A stretch of 64,000 bases of DNA from an uncultured Eubacterium sp. Lineage in GTDB: Bacteria > Bacillota > Clostridia > Lachnospirales > Lachnospiraceae. The stretch's first letter is position 1; every line of letters begins with the position of its first letter. This document shows, piece by piece, positions 41,859 through 51,128 of the stretch. The DNA lies in the NCBI GenBank assembly GCA_947642745.1, contig CANRTU010000011.1, positions 1 to 64,000 of the forward strand. The letters are read 5' to 3'. The notes beneath the pieces were generated by a model. That model had not been told where the DNA came from, ran no database searches, and saw nothing but the letters and a program-made list of their open reading frames with translations. The position numbers were made by a program, and so were the translations under genes.

Positions 41859-42875
41859 ATGGGAAAAAAAGTCAGAGTCGTGGTAGACGCAATGGGCGGA
41901 GACAATGCTCCGGGGGAAATTGTAAAAGGCGCCCTGGAAGCGTTAAAGATACAGAAAGATCTGATACTGGTATTTGCGGGGCAGCGCCGGCCGCTGGAAG
42001 CAGAGCTGAAAAAATATGACTACGACAACCGCAGGGTGGAGACTTTGTTTGCGGAAGAAGTAATTGAAATGGCGGAGCCGCCTGTGGCCGCAATCCGCAA
42101 AAAAAAGGACTCATCCATTGTAGCTGGCATGAATATGGTAAAAAAGGGCGGGGCGGACGCCTTTATCTCCGCCGGCAGTACAGGAGCGGTCCTTGCGGGA
42201 GGACAGCTGATTGTAGGCAGGCTCAAAGGCGTGGAACGTCCGCCGCTGGCGCCGCTGATTCCTACGGCAGGCGGCGCGTCCCTGTTAATTGACTGCGGCG
42301 CCAATGTGGACGCCAGGTCTTCCCAGCTGGTCCAGTTTGCCAGAATGGGCGCCACGTATATGAAGTATGTGGCGGGGGTAAAGAATCCGAAAGTAGGGCT
42401 TGTGAATATCGGGGCGGAAGAAGAAAAAGGCAACGCCCTGGTAAAAGAGACGATGCCGCTGTTAAAAGCGTGCGGGGATATTCATTTTATCGGCAGCGTG
42501 GAAGCCAGGGATATTCCTTACGGGGCTGCGGACGTGCTTGTATGCGAGGCGTTTGTGGGAAATGTGATTCTGAAAATGTATGAAGGAACCAGTTCCATGC
42601 TGCTGCGGGAAGTAAAACGGACGCTGATGAGCTCCACAAGGACAAAAATGGGGGCGCTGTTAATAAAACCCGCATTGAAAAAGACATTAAAAAGTTTTGA
42701 TGCTTCCCAATACGGAGGGGCTCCCATGCTTGGCTTAAAAGGACTGGTTGTGAAGATGCATGGCAGCTCCAAAGCAGTGGAAGTTAAAAATTCCATTATT
42801 CAGTGTATGGATTTTTCCAGACAGGATCTGAATGAAAAGATCAGCCGGCAGTTTATGGCAGGGACTGCAGAATAG
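41859..42875 (+). CDS. plsX: phosphate acyltransferase PlsX
   Basis: 338 residues from ATG 41859 (GGAGGG 4-5 nt upstream; frame opens earlier). Start VRVVVDAMGGDNAPGEIVKG, AFISAGSTGAVLAGGQLIVG, LIDCGANVDARSSQLVQFAR, CEAFVGNVILKMYEG. It moves acyl groups from acyl-ACP to phosphate for phospholipid synthesis. acpP follows 80 nt on, as in most Firmicutes. Confidence 0.97.
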   Translation: MGKKVRVVVDAMGGDNAPGEIVKGALEALKIQKDLILVFAGQRRPLEAELKKYDYDNRRVETLFAEEVIEMAEPPVAAIRKKKDSSIVAGMNMVKKGGADAFISAGSTGAVLAGGQLIVGRLKGVERPPLAPLIPTAGGASLLIDCGANVDARSSQLVQFARMGATYMKYVAGVKNPKVGLVNIGAEEEKGNALVKETMPLLKACGDIHFIGSVEARDIPYGAADVLVCEAFVGNVILKMYEGTSSMLLREVKRTLMSSTRTKMGALLIKPALKKTLKSFDASQYGGAPMLGLKGLVVKMHGSSKAVEVKNSIIQCMDFSRQDLNEKISRQFMAGTAE

Positions 42876-42955
42876 TGGAAACACATATAATTTTAGAAAA
42901 AGCCGGAAAGATCAGACAACAGACTGACGGCATATAAAGAAAGGAAGGAAAGGAA

Positions 42956-43186
42956 ATGGAATTCGACAAGATCAAAAAAATCATTGCAGAAGTACTGAAT
43001 GTGGACGAGGAAGAAATTACGACTGAGACTACTTTTGTAGATGACCTTGGAGCCGATTCCCTGGATATATTCCAGATTATTATGGGGATCGAGGAAGAGT
43101 TTGATATCGAAATTGCCAACGAGGAAGCAGAGAAGATCGCAACAGTTGGAGACGCCGTGGAGCAGATCAAAAATGCGTTAAATTAA
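42956..43186 (+). CDS. acpP: acyl carrier protein
   Basis: 76 residues, with phosphopantetheine Ser in [20 protein letters not shown]. Typical acidic four-helix protein that carries the growing fatty acid. AAGGAAAGGAA before the ATG. Lies between plsX and rnc as in most Clostridia. Confidence 0.97.
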   Translation: MEFDKIKKIIAEVLNVDEEEITTETTFVDDLGADSLDIFQIIMGIEEEFDIEIANEEAEKIATVGDAVEQIKNALN

Positions 43187-43350
43187 ACGCACAATCGTCT
43201 GCCCGCAGGGCCGGATCCGTATGCCACGGCCAGTCATCCGGTATACGCGGGGCGTCTGCCACTGATGCGCTTTTGCGATACGCCGGATCATGAACCTTTT
43301 CGGGCAGTGCTGGCATCCGGCGGCTATGGAAAGTGGATTTTTACAGTGTA

Positions 43351-43392
43351 AAGGGTGTTTTGAGACGATGACAGTTGTTTTAAAACACCCTT
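43351..43392 (+). promoter_or_regulatory. hairpin in the leader of rnc
   Basis: Perfect 11-bp stem AAGGGTGTTTT (43351-43361) / AAAACACCCTT (43382-43392), 20-nt loop, 45 nt before rnc. No T-run follows at once, so it may be an attenuator or an RNase III autoregulation site instead of a terminator. Confidence 0.5.
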
Positions 43393-43437
43393 GCGGTTTG
43401 ATTATAAGAATGTATACACATTCGGGGAAGAGAAAAT

Positions 43438-44121
43438 ATGAGAAAACAATTACAGTTTCAGGAAGTCATCGGTTATGAGTTTCATCAGGGAGGTCTGCTG
43501 GTACAGGCGCTGACCCACAGCTCATATGCCAATGAGAAGCGGATGCGGCGGCATTCGGACAATGAGCGTCTGGAATTTCTGGGAGACGCTGTGCTGGAGA
43601 TTGTGACCAGCGAATTTTTATATAACCAGTATCCGAAACTTTCGGAAGGACAGCTGACGAAAATGCGGGCCTGCCTGGTATGCGAACCGGCGCTGGCGCA
43701 TTGTACGGATGAGCTGCACCTGGGAGACTATCTGCTGCTTGGCAGGGGCGAGGAACATACTGGCGGAAGACACAGAAAGTCTATTTTGTCAGACGCCCTG
43801 GAGGCCGTGATCGGGGCCATTTATCTGGATGGTGGTTTTGCTAATGCAAAAGAGTTTATTCTGAAATTCATTCTGACAGATATTGAACACAAGCAGCTCT
43901 TTTATGATAGCAAGACTATCCTGCAGGAAATCGTCCAGGGTGAGGATCTGGGCGAAATCATGTATGAACTGACCGGTGAGAAAGGGCCGGACCATGACAA
44001 AATCTTTTCCGTAACGTTACATATCGGGGGAAAAGAGTCCAGCAGGGGAGAAGGCCATACGAAGAAGGCGGCGGAACAGGCAGCCGCCTATCGTGCGTTG
44101 CTGCGGCTCAAAAACAGGTAG
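43438..44121 (+). CDS. rnc: ribonuclease III
   Basis: 227 residues. Signature NERLEFLGDAVLE at residue 42, with Glu46 and Asp50; second metal site Asp119-x-x-Glu122 in SDALEAVIGAIYLDGG. C-terminal dsRNA-binding domain with GEGHTKKAAEQAAAYRAL. Processes rRNA and structured mRNAs. ATG start follows GGGGAAGAG. smc begins 12 nt later, the usual Firmicutes order. Confidence 0.97.
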   Translation: MRKQLQFQEVIGYEFHQGGLLVQALTHSSYANEKRMRRHSDNERLEFLGDAVLEIVTSEFLYNQYPKLSEGQLTKMRACLVCEPALAHCTDELHLGDYLLLGRGEEHTGGRHRKSILSDALEAVIGAIYLDGGFANAKEFILKFILTDIEHKQLFYDSKTILQEIVQGEDLGEIMYELTGEKGPDHDKIFSVTLHIGGKESSRGEGHTKKAAEQAAAYRALLRLKNR

Positions 44122-44133
44122 GCAGGAGAAACA

Positions 44134-47100
44134 ATGTATTTAAAAAGTATTGAGGTGCATGGTTTTAAGTCGTTTGCGAATAAAATCGTGTTTGATTTTC
44201 ATCAGGGAATCACAGGCATTGTGGGGCCAAATGGCAGCGGAAAGAGCAATGTGGCGGATGCTGTGCGCTGGGTACTGGGGGAACAGAGCGCCAGGCAGCT
44301 GCGGGGAGCCAGTATGCAGGACGTTATCTTTGCCGGAACGGAAGGACGAAAGCCTGTCAGCTACGCCTATGTGGCAATTACGCTGGATAATGCGGATCAT
44401 GTGCTGCCGGTGGACTATGGGGAAGTGACGGTGGCAAGGCGGGTGTACCGTTCCGGGGAGAGTGAATATCTGATGAACGGCACGGTATGCCGTCTCAGGG
44501 ATGTGTACGAGCTGTTTTATGATACCGGAATCGGAAAGGAAGGATATTCCATTATCGGGCAGGGACAGATCGAGCAGATCTTAAGCGGAAAGCCGGAGGA
44601 ACGGCGGGAACTGTTCGACGAAGCGGCGGGGATCGTCAAATTCAAACGCCGCAAGGCGGCCGCCGGAAAGAAGCTGGAACACGAACGGGAAAATATGGTA
44701 CGTATCCGGGATATATTATCCGAGCTGGAACGCCAGGTGGCCCCGCTGGAACGCCAGGCGGAAAAAGCAAAAGACTACATAAAGAAAAAAGAAACATTAA
44801 AATCCTGTGAGGTGAATCTGTTTCTGCTGGATATGGAAGCTGCCGGAGAGCAGTTAAAAGATCTGGAGCAGAAATGTGAAATTACAGACAGCCAGCTGCT
44901 GGATACTTTAAGACAGCTGGAAGGTATCCGGGAAGAGTACGACGGACTGGAGCAGGGTGTGGAGCGGCTGGAAGAAGAAATCACAGGCATCAGGGACCGG
45001 ATCAGCCACAGTGCGGTGCGAAAGGGAAAGCTGGAGGGAGAGATCAATGTCTTAAAAGAACAGATCCATACAGCGGGCATGTCCCTGGAACATTACAAAA
45101 ACCGGATGGAGGCTATTGAGAAAGACAAAGCGCGGCGCCTTTTGGACCGGCAGTCCTATGAGACGCAGAAAACAGAGCTGGACGGGCGTCTGGCGGAGAT
45201 TGTACAGCGGCGGGAGGATGCCGGAGTGCGGCTGCAGGAAATCCGGGCAGAGATTTCCCGCTGTAACGGGCTGATCGAAGGCGGCAAGAACGAAATTATC
45301 GAGCTGCTCAACCATAAAGGCTCTGTCCGGGGAAAGCAGCAGCGTCTGGATATGATGCTGGAACAGTCCAATATTCAGAAAGCCAGGTTAAACCAGCGTA
45401 AAATCCGCAGAAAGAGCGAGGAGACAGACCTGGAAACGGTGCTGGAAAAGCACAGACAGCAGCTGCGGGCCGCAGAAGAAACGATCCGGGCCCTGGAAGA
45501 AAAGGAAAAAGAATATACCGCAGCATCCGCTGATTTAAAGCAGAAGCTGGATCAGGCCACAGCCAGTCTGGAACAGACTACCGGCGCATTTCACAAAACC
45601 AGGTCCCGTCTTGAGGCGCTGCGCAATATTGCGGAGCGTTATGACGGCTACGGGGGCAGCATCCGCCGTGTCATGGAACAGAAGGCAAAGGAGTCTGGTA
45701 TCCATGGCGTGGTGGCGGATTTAATTAAAGTAGAAAAAAAATATGAAACGGCCATTGAAACCGCCCTTGGAGGCAGCATTCAGAACATTGTCACGGAGGA
45801 TGAGGCCACTGCCAAAAAAATGGTCCAATATTTAAAAGTGAATAAATACGGACGGGCTACTTTCCTGCCGCTGACCAGCGTTACCGGCCGCAGCCAGAAC
45901 CAGAACGCACGGGCGCTGGCCTGTGAAGGGGTGATCGGAATGGCTAATACGCTGGTGCAGACAGAGCCGGTGTATGAAGGCATTATGTCCTGGCTGCTGG
46001 GCCGGGTCATTGTGGTAGACCAGATCGACCATGCGGTGTCGCTGGCCAGGGATTTTCATTATTCCCTGCACATCGTCACCCTGGAAGGAGAGCATTTAAG
46101 TCCCGGAGGCTCTATTTCCGGCGGCGCTTTCCGCAACAGCTCCAACCTGCTGGGCCGTAAACGGGAAATGGAAGAGCTGCAGGCACAGGCGGAGCGGCTT
46201 GGCACGCAGCGGGACCAGCTGCAGGAGGAAATCCTGCGTATCCGGGAATCCGGTGCGCATATCAGCAGGGAACAGGAACAGGCCAGGGAAGACAGGCAGG
46301 CGGCCGTTGTGGAGCAGAACACGGCCAGAATGAATCTGGAACGGGTACAGGAGCAGAAGGATGAAAGTGAAAAAGTCATCGAAAACCTGAGAGCCGAGAC
46401 CAGGGAACTTGACAGACAGCAGACACAGATAGCGAAAGACCAGGAACTGGTGGCTAAAGAGCTAAAGCAGCTGGAGCAGCGGGAGCGGGAAATTACCCGT
46501 GAATCAGAGGCGGCAGGCGCTACACTGGAGTATCAGACGGCGCAGGAGGAACGGGCATCCGGCGAACTGTCGCGGATCCAGCTGGAGGAGGCCAATCTGG
46601 GCCAGCAGGCAGGATTTATCAGGGAAAACCTGGAACGTACAGACCAGGAGCTGCAAAAGCTGGAGGATGAGGCAAAGCAGCTGCGAAACGGGGAAAAAGA
46701 GGCGCAAAACGAGATGCGGCAAAAGGAACAGGCCATTGCGGGGATTCAGAAAGAAATAGAAGCGTCCGCCGGCAGTAATTCCGTGCTGGAGGATGAACTG
46801 GCCGCTAAACTGGAAAAAAAAGAGGCCATGTCCGCTAAGCAGAAACACTTTTTCCAGAAACGGGAAGAGCTGGCGCAGCAGCAGGGCGTACTGGATAAAG
46901 AGCTGTTCCGGCTGGGCAGCCAGAAGGAAAAACTGGAAGAGACCAGGGAGTCCCGTACGAATTATATGTGGACGGAATATGAACTGACGCCCCACAACGC
47001 AGCCGCTTACCGCACGGAAAACGGCATGGAACCCTCCGCGATCCGGACGCTGATCGCTGCGACAAAAGATGAAATCCGGGCGCTGGGAGACGTGAATGTC

Positions 47101-47691
47101 AACGCCATTGAAGAATACAAAGAAGTGTCGGAGCGGTTTGAATTTTTAAAGGGACAGTATGAGGACCTGACAGAGGCGGAAAAGACGCTGGTGGGCATTA
47201 TCGAAGAGCTGGATACGGGCATGCGCCGCCAGTTTGCCGAAAAGTTCGCGGAGATCCAGCGGGAATTTGATCAGGCATTTAAAGAATTATTTGGCGGCGG
47301 TAAGGGCACACTGGAACTGGTGGAGGACGAGGATATTCTGGAATGCGGCATCCGCATCATTGCCCATCCGCCGGGGAAAAAGCTGCAGAATATGATGCAG
47401 CTTTCCGGCGGGGAAAAGGCGCTGACCGCCATTGCGTTGCTGTTCGCAATCCAGAATCTCAAGCCGTCCCCGTTCTGTCTGCTGGACGAGATCGAGGCGG
47501 CGCTGGATGACAGTAATGTAACCCGGTTTGCGAAATATCTGCATAAACTGACGAAACATACCCAGTTTATTGTAATCACCCACAGGCGTGGCACCATGAC
47601 TGCCTCCGACCGTCTGTACGGCATTACGATGCAGGAAAAGGGTATTTCAGCCCTTGTATCGGTAAGCCTGATTGAGAGCGGATTGAATTAG
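44134..47691 (+). CDS. smc: chromosome segregation ATPase SMC
   Basis: 1185 residues. Walker [15 protein letters not shown] at residue 31, coiled coil to ~500, hinge ~515-680 ([40 protein letters not shown]), returning coil, ABC signature [17 protein letters not shown] at 1090 and Walker [13 protein letters not shown] at 1115. Forms a dimer with ScpA/ScpB that loads near origins and organises the chromosome. Complete, normal length. Confidence 0.98.
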   Translation: MYLKSIEVHGFKSFANKIVFDFHQGITGIVGPNGSGKSNVADAVRWVLGEQSARQLRGASMQDVIFAGTEGRKPVSYAYVAITLDNADHVLPVDYGEVTVARRVYRSGESEYLMNGTVCRLRDVYELFYDTGIGKEGYSIIGQGQIEQILSGKPEERRELFDEAAGIVKFKRRKAAAGKKLEHERENMVRIRDILSELERQVAPLERQAEKAKDYIKKKETLKSCEVNLFLLDMEAAGEQLKDLEQKCEITDSQLLDTLRQLEGIREEYDGLEQGVERLEEEITGIRDRISHSAVRKGKLEGEINVLKEQIHTAGMSLEHYKNRMEAIEKDKARRLLDRQSYETQKTELDGRLAEIVQRREDAGVRLQEIRAEISRCNGLIEGGKNEIIELLNHKGSVRGKQQRLDMMLEQSNIQKARLNQRKIRRKSEETDLETVLEKHRQQLRAAEETIRALEEKEKEYTAASADLKQKLDQATASLEQTTGAFHKTRSRLEALRNIAERYDGYGGSIRRVMEQKAKESGIHGVVADLIKVEKKYETAIETALGGSIQNIVTEDEATAKKMVQYLKVNKYGRATFLPLTSVTGRSQNQNARALACEGVIGMANTLVQTEPVYEGIMSWLLGRVIVVDQIDHAVSLARDFHYSLHIVTLEGEHLSPGGSISGGAFRNSSNLLGRKREMEELQAQAERLGTQRDQLQEEILRIRESGAHISREQEQAREDRQAAVVEQNTARMNLERVQEQKDESEKVIENLRAETRELDRQQTQIAKDQELVAKELKQLEQREREITRESEAAGATLEYQTAQEERASGELSRIQLEEANLGQQAGFIRENLERTDQELQKLEDEAKQLRNGEKEAQNEMRQKEQAIAGIQKEIEASAGSNSVLEDELAAKLEKKEAMSAKQKHFFQKREELAQQQGVLDKELFRLGSQKEKLEETRESRTNYMWTEYELTPHNAAAYRTENGMEPSAIRTLIAATKDEIRALGDVNVNAIEEYKEVSERFEFLKGQYEDLTEAEKTLVGIIEELDTGMRRQFAEKFAEIQREFDQAFKELFGGGKGTLELVEDEDILECGIRIIAHPPGKKLQNMMQLSGGEKALTAIALLFAIQNLKPSPFCLLDEIEAALDDSNVTRFAKYLHKLTKHTQFIVITHRRGTMTASDRLYGITMQEKGISALVSVSLIESGLN

Positions 47692-47756
47692 TATGCGGCC
47701 CCGGGGACAAAAGGATACAGGCTGAAAAGTCTGGGAGTTTTGACAGGAGAAAACAA

Positions 47757-48698
47757 ATGAGCGAAAAAAAAGGTTTTTTTAAACGGCTGGTGGAAGGTCT
47801 GGCAAAGACAAGAAACAATATTGTGTCCGGCATTGATTCTGTCTTTTCCGGATTTACGAAAATTGACGACGATTTTTACGACGAAATCGAGGAAATCCTG
47901 GTAATGGGCGATATCGGCGTCAAAGCCACGGATGCGATTCTTTTTAACCTGAAGCAGAAGGTAAAGGCGGAACATATCAAGGACCCGGCAGCGTGTAAGG
48001 AACTTCTGATCCGTAGTATTAAAGAACAGATGGAAGTGGGAGAGACTGCCTACCGGTTCGAGGAGGAACGTTCGGTGGTGCTTCTGATCGGCGTCAACGG
48101 CGTTGGCAAAACGACGACGGCCGGCAAACTGGCGGGCAAGCTGAAGGCGCAGGGAAAGAAAGTGGTGCTGGGTGCGGCGGATACGTTCCGTGCCGCCGCG
48201 GGTGAGCAGTTACAGGAATGGGCAAACCGGGCGGGCGTGGAGATGATCGGGGGCCAGGAAGGGGCTGATCCCGCATCGGTAGTATACGACGCAGTGGCGG
48301 CGGCGAAGGCAAGAAACGCGGATGTGCTGCTCTGTGACACGGCGGGCCGGCTGCACAATAAGAAGAACCTGATGGCGGAGTTAAAAAAGATCAACCGGAT
48401 TCTGGACCGGGAGTACGGGGACGCTTACCGGGAGACGCTGGTGGTGCTGGACGCTACTACCGGGCAGAATGCCTTAAACCAGGCGAAACAGTTTTCGGAA
48501 GTAACGGATATTACCGGTATTGTACTGACAAAAATGGACGGCACAGCCAAAGGCGGCATTGCGGTGGCCATTCAGTCGGAACTGTTTATTCCGGTTAAAT
48601 ATATCGGTGTAGGAGAATCTATTGACGATCTGCAGAAATTCGATCCGGACCAGTTTGTGGATGCGCTCTTTGACCGGCAGCAGGAAAATGAATCATAG
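47757..48698 (+). CDS. ftsY: signal recognition particle receptor FtsY
   Basis: 313 residues. NG domain with helical N part, G1 GVNGVGKTTTAGKLAGKL at residue 112, DTAGRLHNKKNLMAEL, and TKMDGTAKGGIAVAI, ending in GVGESIDDLQKFDP. Receives SRP-ribosome complexes at the membrane. As in most Firmicutes, the long acidic A domain is absent. Follows smc by 65 nt. Confidence 0.97.
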   Translation: MSEKKGFFKRLVEGLAKTRNNIVSGIDSVFSGFTKIDDDFYDEIEEILVMGDIGVKATDAILFNLKQKVKAEHIKDPAACKELLIRSIKEQMEVGETAYRFEEERSVVLLIGVNGVGKTTTAGKLAGKLKAQGKKVVLGAADTFRAAAGEQLQEWANRAGVEMIGGQEGADPASVVYDAVAAAKARNADVLLCDTAGRLHNKKNLMAELKKINRILDREYGDAYRETLVVLDATTGQNALNQAKQFSEVTDITGIVLTKMDGTAKGGIAVAIQSELFIPVKYIGVGESIDDLQKFDPDQFVDALFDRQQENES

Positions 48699-48811
48699 AA
48701 ACGTCTCTTAAAAATGCTTTCTGAAAGCTGTGACCAGGGTAAAAACGGGGAGTGCGGATCACAGGAAGGATTTTATATATTTACGCAAAGTTGAAAGAAA
48801 GAGGAAACGTT

Positions 48812-50023
48812 ATGCTGACATTGGATAAATTTGAAGAAGCCAGTGAAAAAGTAAAGGAAGTAGTCCAGGAGACGAAGCTTGTCTACAGCGACTATTTCAG
48901 TGAACAGACTGGAAACAAAGTATATCTGAAACCGGAAAATATGCAGTATACCGGCGCCTATAAGCTGCGGGGAGCTTATTATAAAATCAGTACGCTCTCT
49001 GAAGAGGAGCGGGAACGGGGACTGATTACCGCTTCTGCGGGCAATCATGCCCAGGGGGTGGCATATGCGGCGAAGTGTTACGGCGTACATGCCACAATCG
49101 TTATGCCTACGACCACGCCGCTGATTAAAGTCAACCGTACCAAAGGTTACGGGGCGGAAGTGGTGATGTACGGGGATGTTTATGATGAAGCCTGTGAACA
49201 CGCATACGGGCTGGCACAGAAGCATGGATATACATTTGTACACCCGTTTGACGATCTGGCTGTTGCCACCGGACAGGGTACCATTGCCATGGAAATCTTT
49301 AAGGAACTGCCGCTGGTGGAGTATATTCTGGTACCAGTTGGCGGCGGAGGGCTTGCCACCGGAATTTCCACACTGGCAAAGCTGTTAAATCCAAAAATCA
49401 AAGTGATCGGCGTGGAACCGGCGGGAGCCAGCTGCATGCAGGCCTCCCTGGAAGCCGGCAGGGTGGTGACGCTTCCGGGCATCAACACCATTGCCGACGG
49501 TACGGCGGTCAAAACGCCGGGAGAGCATATTTTTCCATATATTCAGAAAAATCTGGACGGAATTATTACCGTATCGGATGAAGAGCTGGTGGTGGCGTTT
49601 CTGGATATGGTGGAAAATCATAAGATGGTGGTGGAAAATTCCGGACTGCTGTCAGTAGCGGCGCTGAAACACCTGCAGGTGAGCGGAAAGCGGATTGTGC
49701 CGGTGCTCAGCGGCGGAAATATGGACGTGATTACAATGAGCTCTGTCGTACAGCAGGGACTCATATTCCGGGACCGGATCTTTACCCTGTCCGTGCTGCT
49801 GCCGGATAAACCGGGCGAGCTGTGCAAAGTGGCGGACGCCATCGCAAAGGAGCAGGGCAACGTAATTAAGCTGGAGCATAACCAGTTCGTATCTACCAAC
49901 CGGAATGCGGCCGTGGAGCTTCGCATTACACTGGAGAGCTTTGGAACGGAGCACAAGAAACAGATTATGCAGGCGCTGCGGAATAATGGCTACCAGCCGG
50001 AACTGGTCCGCACGATTCTGTAA
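48812..50023 (+). CDS. ilvA: threonine ammonia-lyase with ACT domain
   Basis: 403 residues. PLP lysine in YTGAYKLRGA (Lys51), phosphate loop VGGGGLATGI, and a C-terminal ACT-like domain (LSVLLPDKPGELCKVADAIA) after residue 325. Turns threonine to 2-oxobutanoate and ammonia. The ~400-residue, one-ACT form is the catabolic/biosynthetic hybrid common in Clostridia (also called tdcB). GAGG 8 nt before ATG 48812; frame extends earlier without a site. Confidence 0.94.
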   Translation: MLTLDKFEEASEKVKEVVQETKLVYSDYFSEQTGNKVYLKPENMQYTGAYKLRGAYYKISTLSEEERERGLITASAGNHAQGVAYAAKCYGVHATIVMPTTTPLIKVNRTKGYGAEVVMYGDVYDEACEHAYGLAQKHGYTFVHPFDDLAVATGQGTIAMEIFKELPLVEYILVPVGGGGLATGISTLAKLLNPKIKVIGVEPAGASCMQASLEAGRVVTLPGINTIADGTAVKTPGEHIFPYIQKNLDGIITVSDEELVVAFLDMVENHKMVVENSGLLSVAALKHLQVSGKRIVPVLSGGNMDVITMSSVVQQGLIFRDRIFTLSVLLPDKPGELCKVADAIAKEQGNVIKLEHNQFVSTNRNAAVELRITLESFGTEHKKQIMQALRNNGYQPELVRTIL

Positions 50024-50665
50024 CAGACAGAAAGGGATGACGCTTTCCGAAAGCTCTGGCAGTTATGGCGAAACGCCGTACACTTCCCGGACGCCGGAGG
50101 GAAGCGGCCTGTTCCTGCCGGGGTTCCGGTCTCTGGCAGACGCCGTTGTCCGCCGGATTATCTCCGGCTGTCTTTTCTTCTTTTTTCTTTCATTCATTTT
50201 TCGTGATTCCGGTTTTGTCAGAAACATATTCCTGTTTAAAAGAATTTCGGTTTATTTTAGAGCGTGTCTGAAAAGCATTTCCGTCAACTGCATGACACGG
50301 TTGTGTAATATTTACACCAGATTCAGTTTCATAGCCCGCTATACCAAGGAGGATACGATGCAGCGTGCTTCCTGGTATGTGTGTCCTTCATCCGGATACG
50401 CTATCGCAGGATGAAATCAAAAAACAGCAGAGCTTTTACCCTCTGCCGCCATGTTGCCCGTGTGTGCACCCAGGGATGCCTCATAAATTTGGGATGGATT
50501 TTACATATCATGCCTTTCAGGGTACTGACTGTGAAACGTTGTGGCAGGAATGTGGTGTTTTCACGGCGGAAAAGAAAGGCGGAAAAAAAGTCGGATAAAA
50601 AAGGAAAAAACAGACGGCGCCGGACATTTTTTCAGATAAATAGTAAAAATATTTTACAGCAGGCA
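50024..50665. other. gap with a long, degraded repeat copy
   Basis: No gene with a ribosome site. From 50260 it carries a long relative of the dispersed repeat (separate entry). Open frames at 50365-50716 are shadows of it. Confidence 0.5.
50260..50560 (+). repeat. long variant of the dispersed repeat, right end missing
   Basis: GAGCGTGTCTGAAAAGCATT at 50261, then TGATAC-like GATACGATGCAGCGTGCTTC at 50352 (compare GGTGCGATGCGGCGTGCCGT at 63059), CATAAATTTGGGATGGATTT at 50481 and ATATCATGCCTTTCAGGGTA at 50506, shared with the copy at 62942. The right terminal repeat is not seen. Confidence 0.6.
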
Positions 50666-50727
50666 TTGACAAACACAGGTTACAGTTGTATCCTATATGA
50701 AAAGATACAGTTGTAACCTGTGTTTGT
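50666..50727 (+). promoter_or_regulatory. promoter with two BlaI-type operators
   Basis: TTGACA (50666-50671), 17-nt spacer, TATCCT (50689-50694). Two exact TACAGTTGTA sites (50681-50690 and 50706-50715) match the TACAnnTGTA core bound by BlaI/MecI repressors; one overlaps the -10 edge and the other lies downstream. They sit inside a larger 24-bp-arm dyad from ACAAACACAGG to CCTGTGTTTGT. Likely autoregulation of the pair that follows. Confidence 0.85.
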
Positions 50728-50750
50728 ATGACTCAGAAAGGAGAAATGCC

Positions 50751-51128
50751 ATGTCAGACGCAAAAGAAAAAATTACCGACGCAGAGCTGGAAGTGATGCA
50801 TGTACTATGGAAGGCAGAGGAGGCGCTGCCGCTGGCTGGGATTAAAGCTGCCCTGTGTGAACGTAACGGGGATACGGTTAAGACGCTGCTGCGCCGTCTG
50901 TGCCAGAAAGGCGCCGTAGCGCAGGAAAAAAGGGAGGTTTATTATTACCGTCCGCTGGTTGGGCAGGAAGAACTGGGCTGTTACCGGGTCAGAAAGCTGA
51001 TTGACAGTCTCTATGCCGGCAGCGCCAGGGCCATGACCGCTGCGCTGGTCAGAAGTGAGCAGCTCAGAGAGGACGACCTGGAGGAACTGCGGCAGATGTT
51101 TTCAGATATGTGGGAGGAGGGGAAGTGA
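50751..51128 (+). CDS. BlaI/MecI-family repressor
   Basis: 125 residues. Winged helix: ITDAELEVMHVLWKAEEALP, DTVKTLLRRLCQKGAV, REVYYYRPLV; C-terminal dimer part. Binds TACAnnTGTA and is cut or released by the M56 sensor encoded next. AAAGGAG before ATG 50751. Stop overlaps the next ATG by one base. The regulated gene beyond the pair is unknown; no beta-lactamase is present. Confidence 0.92.
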   Translation: MSDAKEKITDAELEVMHVLWKAEEALPLAGIKAALCERNGDTVKTLLRRLCQKGAVAQEKREVYYYRPLVGQEELGCYRVRKLIDSLYAGSARAMTAALVRSEQLREDDLEELRQMFSDMWEEGK

